From the NCBI GenBank assembly GCA_963969495.1, contig OZ018321.1, positions 124,138,521 through 124,202,520 on the forward strand: a stretch of 64,000 nt of DNA, read 5' to 3'. Each line of letters opens with the position of its first letter. Position 1 is the first letter of the stretch. The position numbers were made by a program, and so were the translations under genes. Source of the stretch: Ceratothoa steindachneri (Eukaryota; Arthropoda; Malacostraca; Isopoda; Cymothoidae). Below the pieces are notes generated by a model, which searched no databases, was not told the DNA's origin, and saw nothing but the letters and a program-made list of their open reading frames with translations. This document shows positions 35,881 through 48,123 of this stretch, piece after piece.

Positions 35881-37334
35881 ATGCATTTGTAAGATCTAAC
35901 CTGCTCTACCACATTTCCCACCTCTATTTTCCGCCAAGTACACAAAAGAGGAGATCATAGGTATATGCATGAAACGGTTACTTACATTTTCACCTTATAA
36001 ATTTCCACGTTCCTTAAATTTAACATTTTTTGTAGGTAATCTCTTCTCAATTTAGGGAAATGCCCCAGATTGCTGTACGTAGTTTGATAAAAACATGGGT
36101 TTATTTTGTACCCATCGAGTCCAAGTTTGTCATGTTGATTACACTTCTAATAAAAATCGAAGTAGATTTTGGAGTTTTTATCATAGGACATATGAGGTCG
36201 GTTATGGTGGTGATATATCGCAGTTTGGCGGCAATTTTGGATAAAAAAGTAAGCATTTAGGCTAGAATTCACTTTTTTGCCCATAGAATTCCCAGGTTAA
36301 TTGTAACAAATTTGATAGACTTATTATAATTTTGTGCGGTGATTGAATTCAAACGAAACTCCCACGAATATTGTACCCTGGACTTATACTCAACAATAAT
36401 CTCACTCTCGGCCACGGGTGTATTTTATACTCTTAATAAATTATTCTCAATCCAATATTAGCAAGGATGATTTAAAGCAGAAACAGACTCCATGAATAAA
36501 GCAGAACCAAACCCTACCTATTTTGCCATAAACTTAGATTAAAAGACTAAAACTCGTCCTCGATTGTTATTAGAAAAATATTTCCTAAAATAAAAAGGAA
36601 TAATCTTTCAAATAGATACCATCGGCATGAGCACTTGCGTTTTAGAAGTTTCTCTTTGGTAGTCTCTTCATTTTACTTTTTATTTCTTCATCTGTCTGTA
36701 TTTCTACGAGTGCTTGAGGGCTCTGAGCTAACATTTAAGTGCCAGTTTCTTTTTTTTAATATTTTTAGACAAATTAATTTATTAGCTCTAAAATTAAAAT
36801 AATTTGATACATTCCAATTTTCTCAACGTAGTAAGATAAATGAGAGGCCGATTTACCTTTCGTGTGTATTTCCAGTGGAATAAAAAAACACGAAAGAGAG
36901 ACAAGAAGACGGATGTGAAAATCTGGGATTTTAAAATGGTTCTACCGGCATATATCTGCAACAAATAGAATTATTTCAGATCAAATCGAAAAATAAGTAC
37001 GCGAAATTCTTTTCTTGCCAAGCCATTTCCTGTTTTCATCCTTTCTCTCGCTAATAAATGCCTAAATCAAATTTGTTTGGGTGTTAACCCAGAATAAGGA
37101 TACAATCCCGCCTTTCTGTTTTTTTCCAGTAAAATAAATCTGTTCTTTTTATCTAGGTTATTTTTCTGAGACTTGGAAAAAGGCTGAAAAACTTTAAAGG
37201 TGCCATAGCCATAAATAAGCCATGAACTTTATCAAATGAATCAGCCATCAATCGTCTTTTAAGAGTGATGCTTGCATTAGTGATTTAGATGCATGGGTTA
37301 TTTATTTTTTTATATATCTATGATTTTTCCTAAA
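35881..37334. other. no gene recognised
   Basis: AT-rich spacer. Short frames only. Confidence 0.5.
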
Positions 37335-40260
37335 TATGATAAATTATTGTTATTATTATTAATCTGAAAGCTACCGAAGCCTCCCTCCAGGGTGCAAAAA
37401 CAACTGCTAATTTGACTCCACGCAAAATACCAAAATGGCACTGGAAAGAGGCAAAGGCAGCCATGAAAAGATGGAAGGGAGAATAATAAACCCAGATAAA
37501 TAATAAATATTAGAAGATGAGGAAAAGCTACTCTTTCAAGAATGCATTCAAATGGGATAAAATGAAGAAATATCCTTTGAGTGTACAATTTCGCTGGGTG
37601 AAGCATTCCACGTTTTAATTAACGATGGTATAAAACACCATGGCCAAGTCATAAGATTAAAAGCAAGCCTTGTCACGCGAACTTGATTAAAAGAATCAGG
37701 CAGAGTTGCATGCAACGGATGCTGAATAGTATTAAATACCTTGAAAAAATGCTAAGGGCACCAACCAGACACTGATGATCCAAATTAAAGGACAGAGCTG
37801 GTGGTATAATCTTAATTGAGTTCAACACCCTGTCCAGCAACTTGAGATGGCAATTAGCAGCAGACATCCAAACAGGAGCACAATACTCAAAATGAAGCAG
37901 AATGAAGGTAAAATTCTGTAACACTTACGAAGTAATCCAGTCTTCTGTGAAATTGAGGAGGACAAAAAACAAATGTGTTTCTCAAAAGTTAGCTCCAAGT
38001 CAAGAATTACTCCAAGAAGACAGTTCCTTAATAGGTTCACCTGATATGTACAAACTAGAATGACCTGGATCCAGTGTACGAGATATATTTAGAGATGTTG
38101 CAACTTCTCCTCTGTTACATGGAGATCGAATTGAGGAGAAAAAGTTGTGTCATTGGAATACGATATCAGTTTATTTTCAAAGTTAATGCCCAAGTCAGAG
38201 GTGAAAATTATAAAAAATAAGGGACCAAGAACGCTCTCTTGTGGAACGCCTGAGACCACAAGCACAGAAGCAGAATAGAGCGCATCAACAGAAACATGCT
38301 GGGATCTATTTGTCAAAAAGTTCTTCAAATATTAAGAAGGCTTCCACCAATACCAAAAATTTGCAATATATAAATTAGAGCCTTATGCTTAACAATATCG
38401 AAGGCTGAGCTGAAATCAATAGCTACAACAGGCGACTCATGACTCATGCCCACGGTCCAAAGATGACTGAAGGTCATAAGTCAGTGTTAGGAGTGCATCG
38501 CAAGTTCCTAAACTCTTGCGGAACCCGAATTGTGAATCCGGTATCACACCGACTTTTATCACAATACCGGCTCAATTGTTTAACAATGAGCCTCTCAAAG
38601 ATCTTAGATAAGATAGATGTGATTGAGATGAGACGGTATTCAGATGATAAAGTTGTAGCTGATGCTCCCTTTGGAATGAGAGTAAGATTGGTTTTACGCC
38701 AACAAGAAGTGAAGAGATCCGGTCTTCAAAAGCAACCTAAAAACAACAGCCAATTTAGGTACTAAAATAGGGGTGATTTTCGTGAAGAAAAGGAGTAAAG
38801 CCATCTGATCCGTCCCACCATAAGTATCTAGATCAAGAAGATACTTTTTAAGTTCAGTTGATTTAAAGGCAACTGATTTTAACTGTAGAAAGGGGAAACA
38901 AGTCAAGTGAAGCAACAACTCCTGATCTCTCTGTTTGTTTATAAAGCTATTAAAAAGCAAATTAGCTTTATTTAAGAGCTCGAAAGACATGAAACACTCA
39001 GGTTCACGTATTGGAGGCATACTCGAGTCCACACCAAACAATGAAGACTTTAGGGAGCTCCACCATTTGTGTGGCTGATTAGCTCCAGCAAGAACATCCT
39101 GTAAATTAGAATTATAAGCAGCTTCAGCAGCATTATAAATCCTATGAGCCTCAACTTTAAGAGCAACATTATTATCCCAAAGGAACTGGCTTCAATTTCG
39201 TCTCCAAAAGTGGCAAGCAGCCTGTTTGCCATTAAAGGCACACTTGCAATTATTGTCAAACCAAGCTTTATCTTTAACACGGGATTTAATTATTTAGGAT
39301 GGAACCCTTTCTATGTAGAATATTAAGAAGACAAGTATTCAGAGCAATACTGAGTCACTGGAATTAAAAATAGTATTCCACTGAATACGGTCAACTTCCA
39401 TGCATACATTGTCACAATTGACTCGATTTGAGATATACCAGACGGGAGATGATTATATCAGGAACAGTGAATTAAAGACGAATTTTTCAATGGATGGTAT
39501 TATGATCAGAGGTACCTATGGGAGCGAGAACAGAAGCCTTGACAACTCCTGGTATGTCAGTCAACAATATCCAGGTAGTTCCCAGAATTGTATGTATGAC
39601 CCTGAATTAGCTGTTTACCGCCAGACAAGTTAGATATATTCAAAGCTGCAAGACCATTTCTATTGCTTGTTGATACAGAACTCAACCAATTTTGATGATG
39701 AGCGTTTAAGTCTCCAACAAAAATGAAGGATGCCTTAACATCACCCGACTGTATTGAAGCCATGGCAGTAAGCTGGCAGTCATACAAGTCGTTGTTGGCA
39801 TCAGGGTTTCTATAAAGTCCAAAAATGTAATGGTTATGATATCTGCTGGAGACTTTATAAGTTGCATCTCATGGCAATGACAGCAAAATCTGGTTAACTG
39901 TTGTGCAATATAACCAGATCTAATGTAAAGACACATACCACGGGCTTGAGGAAAATAGTCCCTTCGTATAAAAGCAGGCTTATTAAAATTTGGTATAAGC
40001 AGCTTTGAAGTATTTCTATGGTTGGAAACCAGAGTTTCAGAAGAGAAAATTATGTCATGATTGGTAGCAGCCATCGTAAGATCTTTGAGATTCTTATGAA
40101 GTCCACGTATATTTGAATATAGTATACGGCAACTTTTAGCAAGCTGCCTCTGTGGACCTGGATTCAACTCAACATCACCACCCAAAAGGATGATTAAAAG
40201 TAAAATTAATGTTTGATAAGAAGAATTAATTCCCATATAGGTAAATGAGATGAAAATACA
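37335..40260 (-). pseudogene. CR1-like LINE, ORF2 (APE endonuclease plus RT), broken
   Basis: Minus-strand ORF2 from the ATG at 40236. A hydrophobic leader of about 18 residues is followed by a 2A-like GDVELNPGP motif. The apurinic endonuclease domain comes next: RILYSNIRGLHKNLKDL, SSETLVSNHRN, then FIFVGDLNAHHQNWL at about 39700. The RT-preceding block has MFGVDSSMPPI (39041) and LLDLDTYGGTDQ. RT blocks follow: NRSQHVSVDALYSAS, SGVPQESVLGPLFFI (canonical GVPQGSVLGP with G to E) and LISYSNDTTF (canonical YADD changed to YSND). C-terminal blocks are LGVILDLELTFEKHI and FEYCAPVWMSAANCHLKLLD. Part of the RT between 38.35 and 38.69 kb is unreadable. The 3' end has an ATT/AAT-type microsatellite tail near 37335-37365, typical of CR1. 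It is dead. ORF1 was not identified. Confidence 0.85.
40153..40179 (-). other. 2A-like ribosome-skipping motif
   Basis: The codons spell GDVELNPGP, matching the 2A consensus D(V/I)ExNPGP. It lies about 19-27 residues after the start of the LINE ORF, behind a Leu/Ile-rich segment. 2A motifs are known at this position in CR1-like elements of some animals, where skipping separates a short leader from the endonuclease-RT. Function here is inferred from the motif only. Confidence 0.8.
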
Positions 40261-42366
40261 AGGTCCACTCAGATGGAGTCATCACATGTAAGCCAGGCAA
40301 ACAAAAACCTTTAAAGACGCCATATCCAAAGGGAAACAGTAGCAGTTGATTTTCAACGAAAAATAAAAGAGAAGCAAAGAGAATGACAACCTCCTATTAA
40401 ATCAGCCTGCTAAAACCACCTTGAAGAAAAAAAAGAGATCGTAAGACAGAACAGGAAAGTGAAGTAAAGAATGCTGTATAGCACCATAACAGCATGGGTG
40501 GATGAAACAAGAGGACTGGAAGACCTTGGTGCAAAGGCTATGGCACAACCCAAATATCACCCAAAGTATTATGTTATTCTTATCATCATGAAAGGAATTT
40601 AATGGTATTAGCCATTCTCTTTAACTATGTCAACTGTATTTACTTCATACAAGTGTTCTTATTCATTTGGTCTGAAGATTAATGGACCATATAAAAGTTT
40701 GAAGACCATATTGTCACCGAATCGTTTTAGGTGAAGCAATTCTATCTTACTTTCTATGCTATTTCTCTATTTCATTTATATTATTTCTAAACTTTTGCAA
40801 TTAAGTAACATAACTTCTTTTTAGAATCTCGATTAATTTTCACCGGTTTGCATTTGTTTACGCGAAAGCTGTACACATCCAAGGAAATAGCTGTAAATAT
40901 TCTTGCTCCGTTTCTATAATTACCGCATACTGCTTTTAAGATGTTTCTATAACAAAGGGTTTATTTTATACATAAAATGAATAAAAAATCGTATATGAAT
41001 TCATATAAAATTGCACGAAAATTTAAGGCAATTTAAAAAAGAAAAAGAGGATATCAGGTTGGAACAGAGGTAATATCTGATTTTCTAGAATAAAGTTCAC
41101 ATTTTCCCGACACTTTTCTTTGCCAATATCACTTGTTTAGGTGATTACAAAACCATTTGGTTGATTTTGGGTTGCTATGAAGAGAAAAGGTAGAAAAAAG
41201 TTACATTCCTATTTTGCATCAAAAGCAAATAAATCCTAGAGCGTGGCATTTATGAGCTTGTCGGCAGATGGAATGACAATATAGAAAGCAATGGAGTTTA
41301 TTTTTATTATTAAATATATCCATACTCATAAGATTTTAAAGGCAAATATAGCTATATCCTAAAATTTGACATTACCTGCGTTCCAACTTAACATTTTACC
41401 TGTGTGATTCTAGTCAATATCAAACATTTTCTTTAGCTTATTTTGAACTAAAAGAAAAAAAGATCCAAATATTAAACCTGATTTCCTACCTGCAAAATTG
41501 AATTTGAAGGTAGTTAACGTGCAATGCATTTTAAAGGTTTTTTAATATATCAAGGACCGAGTGGTGGTGTACGTACCTATAGGTTTGCTACTTACTTCAA
41601 AAACTCGGTGATTAAGTTTTCTCTAGGAGTGCTATATTTGATTAATATTATAACGTTATTTTAATCTTTGAGGGTTTCTAGTGCCATGATCAGCGTTTAG
41701 AAAATCGAATTAAATTCTTCTAAGAAACTAGACCTTTAATTATAACATGAACAAAATTGAAATATAACAAACAAACTACACAGTTTTGAATTAAACAAGT
41801 TTAAGTGAGACTTAGTAAATTAAACAATTGAATATACAGTAATGATTGACCCAAACCTCACTTTAGTATTAAACGCTAATTGACCTTCAAAGAAACAGAT
41901 AATGGGATTTATTTACCTTTGAAGACTCGCAAGAGAATCGGGTTTGAGACGGACCTTGGCCTCAATTTTTATGGAACCTCAAGAATGTTGTTTTCGGGTA
42001 CGCGCGTGGAAGTCTTTACTGCCACTCACAGCGGGCTGTCTGGTACAAGGATAGCTTTAAAGCCACAGATGAATTCGGGGAGTGCGACAGATGGCATTAA
42101 GCACGTTGTCTTGGTAAGACATTTTCACCAACGGGACAGAGAAAGTATGCTTCTTCCACTCTTCGGGCTAATCTGGTAATAATTCGAACTGACGAGCGAG
42201 GAGCAAATGAATGTATCCTTTGACAAAGGGGAGTGCTTGAGGGAGTTCAATTTGGGGTATCCCTCAATGGCGAGGACTATCTTTGCGTTTTGTTGCACAC
42301 CAGGATAGGGGGTTTCTCTGACGAGAGAGAGTTAAGCCTGCTTCTCAATACAAGTTAACTTAAAGT
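40261..42366. other. no gene recognised
   Basis: The first 150 bp may be the 5' untranslated part of the LINE. A 99-codon plus frame at 41880-42179 is open and moderately GC-rich but matches nothing I know. Confidence 0.4.
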
Positions 42367-42590
42367 TGTGTGACCACCAGGAACTGGCTCAGCATAAGCT
42401 TCTTCTGTGTTCCTTTAGTAAGATTGACGGGCACTGAGCTGGACTTCGTTGTCTCGATCGCAAACTGCATCTTCCTGAAACAAGATGCTAATTTCAGTGT
42501 GACCACCAGGAACTGACTCAGGATGAGCTTCTTTGGTGTCCTTTTCATTGGTTACCGGGCATCTAACTGGACTAAGTTATCTCGATGACT
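42367..42590. repeat. two-copy tandem duplication, 130-bp period
   Basis: The copies start at 42367 and 42497 with GTGTGACCACCAGGAACTG. They share GAGCTTCTT/AAGCTTCTT, GGGCA and TATCTCGAT/TGTCTCGAT blocks over about 95 bp. Confidence 0.8.
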
Positions 42591-43213
42591 AACACGATCT
42601 ACCACGTTCTTCTACAGTTATTCTATTATATACTTCGCCTCTACACTATGGGTATGGGAAGTTGGGGAGGGGGGGGAACGACGGCGGATAAAGTCTCCTC
42701 CTTTATCAGTTTTCCTCAGAGCGTCTATCACCCAGCTCTAAAGGGCACCTTCTGTCTTTCGGCTGACGCTCCTCTAATTTAGCATCTGAAGTGAAATTAA
42801 ATACCAACTCTTAGGGGAAATATTGCCTGTTTACCAAAGTTAGACTCACCGGGGTCAAAATCTGATGATTATTGCATTCTGTGCTTTTGGGGGGCCTTTC
42901 TGGTTATCCTCGAGGCGAGGGGAGAGAGGAGGAGAGGTTAAGGGATCGGGCTACGCCACCAAAATGCCAGGACGTTGCGGTTACCTAAGTGGACCTCGAT
43001 TTCCCTTCAATCTATATATGCTTATTTTAGTTGCGTTACTTTTCCTTTTAAGATTTAGAAATTTGTGGATTGATTTTAGTTATTTATTACACTTCATACA
43101 TAAATTGAATGATGGAAACATTCGCAAATGCACAAAATACAATTTAAAAATTCAAATTTAGATTATAATAAAGTTAACAAGAAAAACAGCGAACAATGAA
43201 GAGGTAAAAATTC
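42591..43213. other. no gene recognised
   Basis: A G-rich run at 42655-42667 and a short hydrophobic plus-strand frame at 42865-43161, without recognisable motifs. Confidence 0.4.
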
Positions 43214-43361
43214 TCAGGTAGAAGGAAGAACCTCGATGAGAGGATGAAAGGCTAGATTAATACCCGCTTTTCCAAATATGTCCTTTAAACTATTTAATTT
43301 ATTATTAAATGGCAATGTTATACATTTGTTGAAGTCGCTAGCGGGTATTAATCTAGCCTTT
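43214..43361 (-). pseudogene. Penelope-like linker fragment, minus strand
   Basis: The minus strand reads NKCITLPFNNKLNSLKDIFG then KAGINLAF. This fits the segment between RT and GIY-YIG in Penelope-like elements. It meets a plus-strand PLE piece through a 22-bp inverted repeat, so the two parts of one element face in opposite directions. Confidence 0.55.
43247..43361. repeat. 22-bp inverted repeat at PLE junction
   Basis: AAAGGCTAGATTAATACCCG plus CT at 43247-43268 is exactly complementary to 43340-43361, with 71 bp between them. Both arms encode AGINLAF, one on each strand. Confidence 0.95.
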
Positions 43362-43970
43362 AAATATAATAATTCCTTAAACCAATTAATGATGGCCAGG
43401 AAACCCAAAGAACATCATAACATAGGAGTATATGCAGTACCATGCAACGATTGCCATAAAGTTTATATAGGGGAAATGGGGAGAAATCTAGACAAGAGAT
43501 TGTACGAACACAAAAGAGATATTAGAGTGGGCAGCGAAAGTAGTGGAATTTTTTGCCATATTAGAGACAAGAATCATACGATCAATTTCAATGGAAGTAA
43601 AATGTTATTTAAATCGGCAAACTATGTTAAGAGAAGAATCGTAGAATCGAGCTTGATATCGTCAGTTCCTAATTTAAATCTATCTGAGGTTCAATTTTCT
43701 TTTAATCCTGTAATAAGATCGCAAATAAATAAAATAGTAAAATGTCAGCCCTTCAATATTTTTAGGCCGAACACCCCCCCCCCCCCTAGATTAGCCACAA
43801 GTAGAGGATTGGGGGGAAAAAGAAGGGATCTTGTGTTATGCTTTTCTCATTTTTCTGCCCAGTGTCAGTTGAAAAAGGGTGTGAGATACACCGAAACTGT
43901 TCTGAATTAAATTGACTTCGGAGAATGTGGTTTAATTCCTCATCTTTTCTTGCGATATTGCATTAATTTT

Positions 43971-43974
<4 letters not shown>
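43340..43974 (+). pseudogene. Penelope-like element 3' part with GIY-YIG domain
   Basis: A continuous plus frame through 43910 reads AGINLAFKYNNSLNQLM and then HHNIGVYAVPCNDCHKVYIG. The second block is the GIY-YIG nuclease core (GVY...YIG, with a Cys pair between). It continues EMGRNLDKRLYEHKRD (the RxxxH segment, Arg and His kept) and later FCHIRDKNHTINFN. The domain is about 110 residues and looks intact. It is the best-preserved coding piece in the window, but the RT is missing at its 5' side, where the inverted junction lies. A C run at 43775-43786 falls within the frame. The untranslated tail (43911-43974) runs straight into (AT)n. The nuclease normally nicks target DNA to prime reverse transcription. 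Confidence 0.85.

Positions 43975-44045
<71 letters not shown>
43975..44045. repeat. (AT)n at PLE 3' end
   Basis: A 71-bp AT array beginning exactly where the PLE tail ends (TTTTCATC). Confidence 0.95.
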
Positions 44046-44050
<5 letters not shown>

Positions 44051-45810
44051 ATGGCTCCGTATTTCTCTACTAAGATTAAAGTTAAAATCTAAAATAACGC
44101 AGCCATGGTTAAAATCTTTTAAATTCTAATAATTTAAAAAAAGATCTTTAAACTAAATTTCACCACTTTCAAAATATACTGTTACTAAAATATAGTTATA
44201 GAAGAAGATATATAAAAATAAATTTTATGAACTTTACCATTTGTAATTCTTTGGGTTTAGAAAATTCACAAAATTTCGATACTCATATTTATTTCTGAAC
44301 TTCATCATTTTGTTTTTTAATATTATATAATAATTATAAGAAATAACTTTGATAAAAAAAACATAAGTCATAACCAAACTAAGATGAAATTATTATTAAA
44401 ATACTCAAAAAATCCCCTTCTTAAATTATAGAGTTAGTGATGATGATTGTGATGATGACAAAAGGATTTACAAATTGTGAAGTTTATAAAAACGGGAAAG
44501 TATATATGATTTACAAATGTTTTGGAACTTTTTAAAAGAAAAGAGTTACAAAATGGGGAAGTTCCAAAAATTTGTTAAAATATAGGCAGGTTTGTTTTTA
44601 TTATTTCTTTTTTCTAAAATAGATATTACTTTTTTAATTTTTAGTAGGAGGAAAAAGCTTTACCGTTACCACTGTGCCATATCATCCAGGACGTCGGCAA
44701 CCAAGGACTTCTATAATTCTTGACAAGTCCATGGTTAAACTAAGATTAATACGTAGTGAGAAATCCACTCCGCTTCTACGGTGACTTGCCGATAACCACT
44801 TTTGACGCATGGCTTACCCTAAGATGTGTTACCCACGTTGCTGTCACATTTATAATGCTCTAGACTTTACTTAGTAGAGCTGACATTGCTCAACACAACA
44901 GTTTGGAGTTATGGTGCCTCCTCACCTGGTTTACCCCATCAACTAAGATGTTTGCCCGTGATGTGACCGTTGTTTTAAGCTAACAAGTAATTGGAGTCAC
45001 TGGTGAGAGTTGGGGGTAGGGTAACTGTCCAAGCTCTGCATGTACGGCTGCGACACATGAACATCATTCCTCTTCGAAGCGCTTATGGGCCTCTTTCATC
45101 AAAGCACGCCTTTAAAATCCAGTAACCCAAATTGAAATAACATGAAAAATTAGATGAAAAAAGAAGAGTCGTGAAGATTGTTTTTTCCGTTATCCACCAA
45201 TTTCAATAAACCTTTATTTTGGCTTTAGGAGTAGAAGATAAACATTGATTTCAAAACGATAGACCAAGAGTAAAATAGTGAGAGATAGGTACTGCAGTAC
45301 TTTTAACACTTTTTAGACCAATAAGCCGGATAGGCCATAGACCACAAAAACGCATAAAAAGCGCAATCTCCTCCTGTAAGTTGTAGTGAAGCCGCTCATC
45401 TTGGTTTATGTATATGGTCATTAATTCAGGAAATATACTTTTTAGCATAATTTCTAAGTCATGAATACTGAAATTGGCTAGATGGCTATTTGGTGGCTGA
45501 CCTATGAATTCTGTATATCTTAAAAAGACATTATATTGGATCTCCAGTTTGGAAAGTAAATAGGGATACTTTTGTTAATTTCCTGTTGCATGTTAAACAG
45601 GATTTACTAAACTTTAAAAACCCTAATACATAAGAGACTCATTTTGAATTTTAATGTAAGTGACTTTTATTTAATCTGGACAATAAATTATATTTTTTTT
45701 GATGAATTATTTTCTAAAATTTAGGTTATGAGACTTTTTTATTACTAAGGATATTATTCTTCCCCTCTTGAATATATTTACGTTAATTTATAATTTTTGT
45801 CGTTCGTAAC
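44046..45810. other. no gene recognised
   Basis: AT-rich sequence. A somewhat GC-richer part at 44.65-45.1 kb has no recognisable protein or RNA. Confidence 0.5.
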
Positions 45811-45815
45811 TAGCG

Positions 45816-47198
45816 TGTCGTAGAATGACTCCCGACGATACCATATATATCACTATTCGTTGAGGGAACTTCCTTAATTATCTTTAGAGTGCGTTAATGT
45901 CTGGCGGCCGATATTATGTATCTTCGATATGCTTAAGAAGTGGAACTGAGCTCAAGGATAATAATATTGCTATCATTAATAAAATAAAGTTTTATTAATA
46001 ATAACTACCAACAAACACAAGAAGGAAAATATTGACATAAACAGAGAATTGAAAGGGTCGTGGGGGCTCAGCTAATCCGAGGATTTAAAGGATTTAAAAA
46101 AGGTAAAACAAATATAGAGTTAAAGAGATGGGATGGTTCGATAAACTATTTAAAGCACAGGATAGAATTGACAAAAGGGTTAAGTACTCAAAGGTGACGT
46201 TTGGCTTACGTAACTTTTACACTAGTGGTGCAGTGGAAGGCGACTTGAAGGAATATTCGGTCCGCTGGCGAGTTCCAGCTGAAGGGGGGGAATAAGATGA
46301 TCCAGACGTGGCGTCTTGGGAAGGGGAACCGTTTCTCGACGAACGGCTTGAAGAACAATGGCTGTTCTACGTTGTTCTCTTCTGAACAAAAGGGGGGGTG
46401 AGAACCGTCTCTTGTCTACGGGCTCAAGAACAATGGCTGTTCTAATGCTGTTCTCCTCTGAACAACAAGGGGGGGTTGAGAACCGTTTCTTGGCGAAGGG
46501 CTCAAAACGAACAATGGCTGTTCTAATGCTGTTCTCCTCTGAACAACAGGGGGGATGAGAACCGTTTCTTGGCGAAGGGCTCAAAACGAACAATGGCTGT
46601 TCTAATGCTGTTCTCCTCTGAACAACAGGAGGGGGTGAGGACCGTTTCTTGGCGAAGGGCTCAAAACGAACAATGGCTGTTCTAATGCTGTTCTCCTCTG
46701 AACAACAGGGGGGGAAGCCTTGGGGACTTGGCGTCACGAAAGGCTCGAACCTTTGGCACTCAAGGAATATTGTCCTCCTTCTGGACAAGTGATGGTGAAT
46801 CTCGAGGTCGAGGTCCCTTGGCGCACAAAGGGAGAGAGGGTCGTGGTGATGTTTCGCGACAAAAATCTGGATCTCCAATCTAATCTTAGTGGTAAAGTTT
46901 CCATATAAATAGCCAGGACATCTCCTTGGCGTGGGGGACAATGGGGAGGGAGCTTCGAGAGAACGCACCGCCAAGCCGGAGAACAATGCCTTATCTGCCC
47001 ATAAGCCTAACTCAATCTGGCGAGGTCAGCGTATGGGGGCGAACGGGGGGACGATAACCTCCTTGTTTAAACATTGACATCCGGTAGCTGTGATAAGACT
47101 CCAAGCTTCGAATCGAAGATGCACGTGGGCAGCATCGTGGTTTTAAATAATATGGGATAGGAGTTGAAATTAACGCAGCTTCAACTCGTTCTATCACA
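45816..47198 (-). mobile_element. solo LTR, family A, with 5-bp TSD
   Basis: The termini are the same as in the 26.5 kb copy: in plus-strand reading it starts TGTCGTAGAATG and ends GTTCTATCACA. A perfect 5-bp duplication TAGCG lies on both sides (45811-45815 and 47199-47203). It is 1383 bp long and has five copies of the 80-bp dyad repeat, which explains most of the length difference from the 1236-bp copy. No internal region is present. A 254-codon minus frame across it is LTR sequence, not a gene. Confidence 0.93.
46352..46710. repeat. LTR-internal 80-bp tandem dyad repeat, 5 copies
   Basis: CAATGGCTGTTCT recurs near 46353, 46431, 46512, 46591 and 46671, giving steps of 78-81 bp. Each unit has the two dyads and a G run of variable length. 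Confidence 0.9.
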
Positions 47199-47203
47199 TA
47201 GCG

Positions 47204-47658
47204 AGAAGGTTTTTTTTTCCTCCAGATATTATTAGTCATATAAAATTAATTTTCTTTTTTTCTTGCCTTAGGGAAATCGTGGTTACACATAATAATGATG
47301 AAAACTGTATTGAACACTCAATAATCTCTAAATCTCTTAAGAGTTGAGGCCAGTAGCATAAATAAATTATCAGGGTTCTTATGATCTAAAGTATCTCATT
47401 TAACTTGATTGTAATCTAAGTAAATAATTAAAATTTAAAGATAAGGGGAATTTTTTATTAATTAACTCATAAATTTCCTATTCAATTTAAGTGAACATAC
47501 ACCTTTAACCAAAACTATAAATCACCCCTCATGTATTTATATATTTAATATATTTAATCAAACATTTTATAATTTATCATATGATTCCTAAACACCTTCA
47601 TGGATAAAAGTTTGAAACTAATATAATTTTTATTTTTTCACTCGTTTTTTAAATTTAC
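47204..47658. other. no gene recognised
   Basis: AT-rich spacer. Confidence 0.5.
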
Positions 47659-48123
47659 ATGATAGTTATAATTAGTATAATATTTAAATTAATGTATTTA
47701 TTAAAAAGTCTGTATTTAAAAAATTCTAAGAAAAAAACTGCCTTTCATTTGCTGAATCCCAAATTGCCCTCTGATTCTGTTCCCAAACTTGTGCATATGT
47801 CAATGAAATTGAAAGAGGAAGATTTACGCCAGGATATTTTAATGAAACTAGACCCGAAAATCATGCCACCGTTCTCGAAAGACAGCACTGCTATACTTAT
47901 TAGGGCTTTTAGGGCCTGTGAAGAAATGGCAAGCAGGACAATATCATTACCATATACCAGGGCAGGTCTTCATTGTTCCAATGATTCCAGGGGCGATGCC
48001 GTCGGGGGTATCAAACTCCTGGCATGGTCATTCAAGGCGGTAAGGTCGTGGATGACGTTCCATACTAAACGCAACCAAGAGCAAGACTTCAACGGCAGAC
48101 CAAGCAGATATGAGCCAATATAA
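47659..48123 (+). CDS. hypothetical coding-like fragment
   Basis: A 154-codon open frame. The first 30 or so residues are translated AT-rich DNA and are doubtful. From about 47742 the composition becomes coding-like: LNPKLPSDSVPKLVHMSMKL, EDLRQDILMKLDPKIMPPFS, TAILIRAFRACEEMASRT. A degraded continuation in other frames runs to about 48400 with a basic RSGRVTGQVRVRGRSAATL stretch. I do not recognise it. The helical, charged character would fit a retroelement gag or ORF1, but it could equally be a host exon or a pseudogene. There is no start context, intron signal or neighbour that settles this. Confidence 0.35.
   Translation: MIVIISIIFKLMYLLKSLYLKNSKKKTAFHLLNPKLPSDSVPKLVHMSMKLKEEDLRQDILMKLDPKIMPPFSKDSTAILIRAFRACEEMASRTISLPYTRAGLHCSNDSRGDAVGGIKLLAWSFKAVRSWMTFHTKRNQEQDFNGRPSRYEPI

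Noticed and set aside
46222..46986. 254-codon minus frame in the solo LTR, and the 194-codon frame at 27184-27768
   Set aside because: Both lie fully inside LTRs and follow the LTR repeat units. They are not shared as intact frames between copies.
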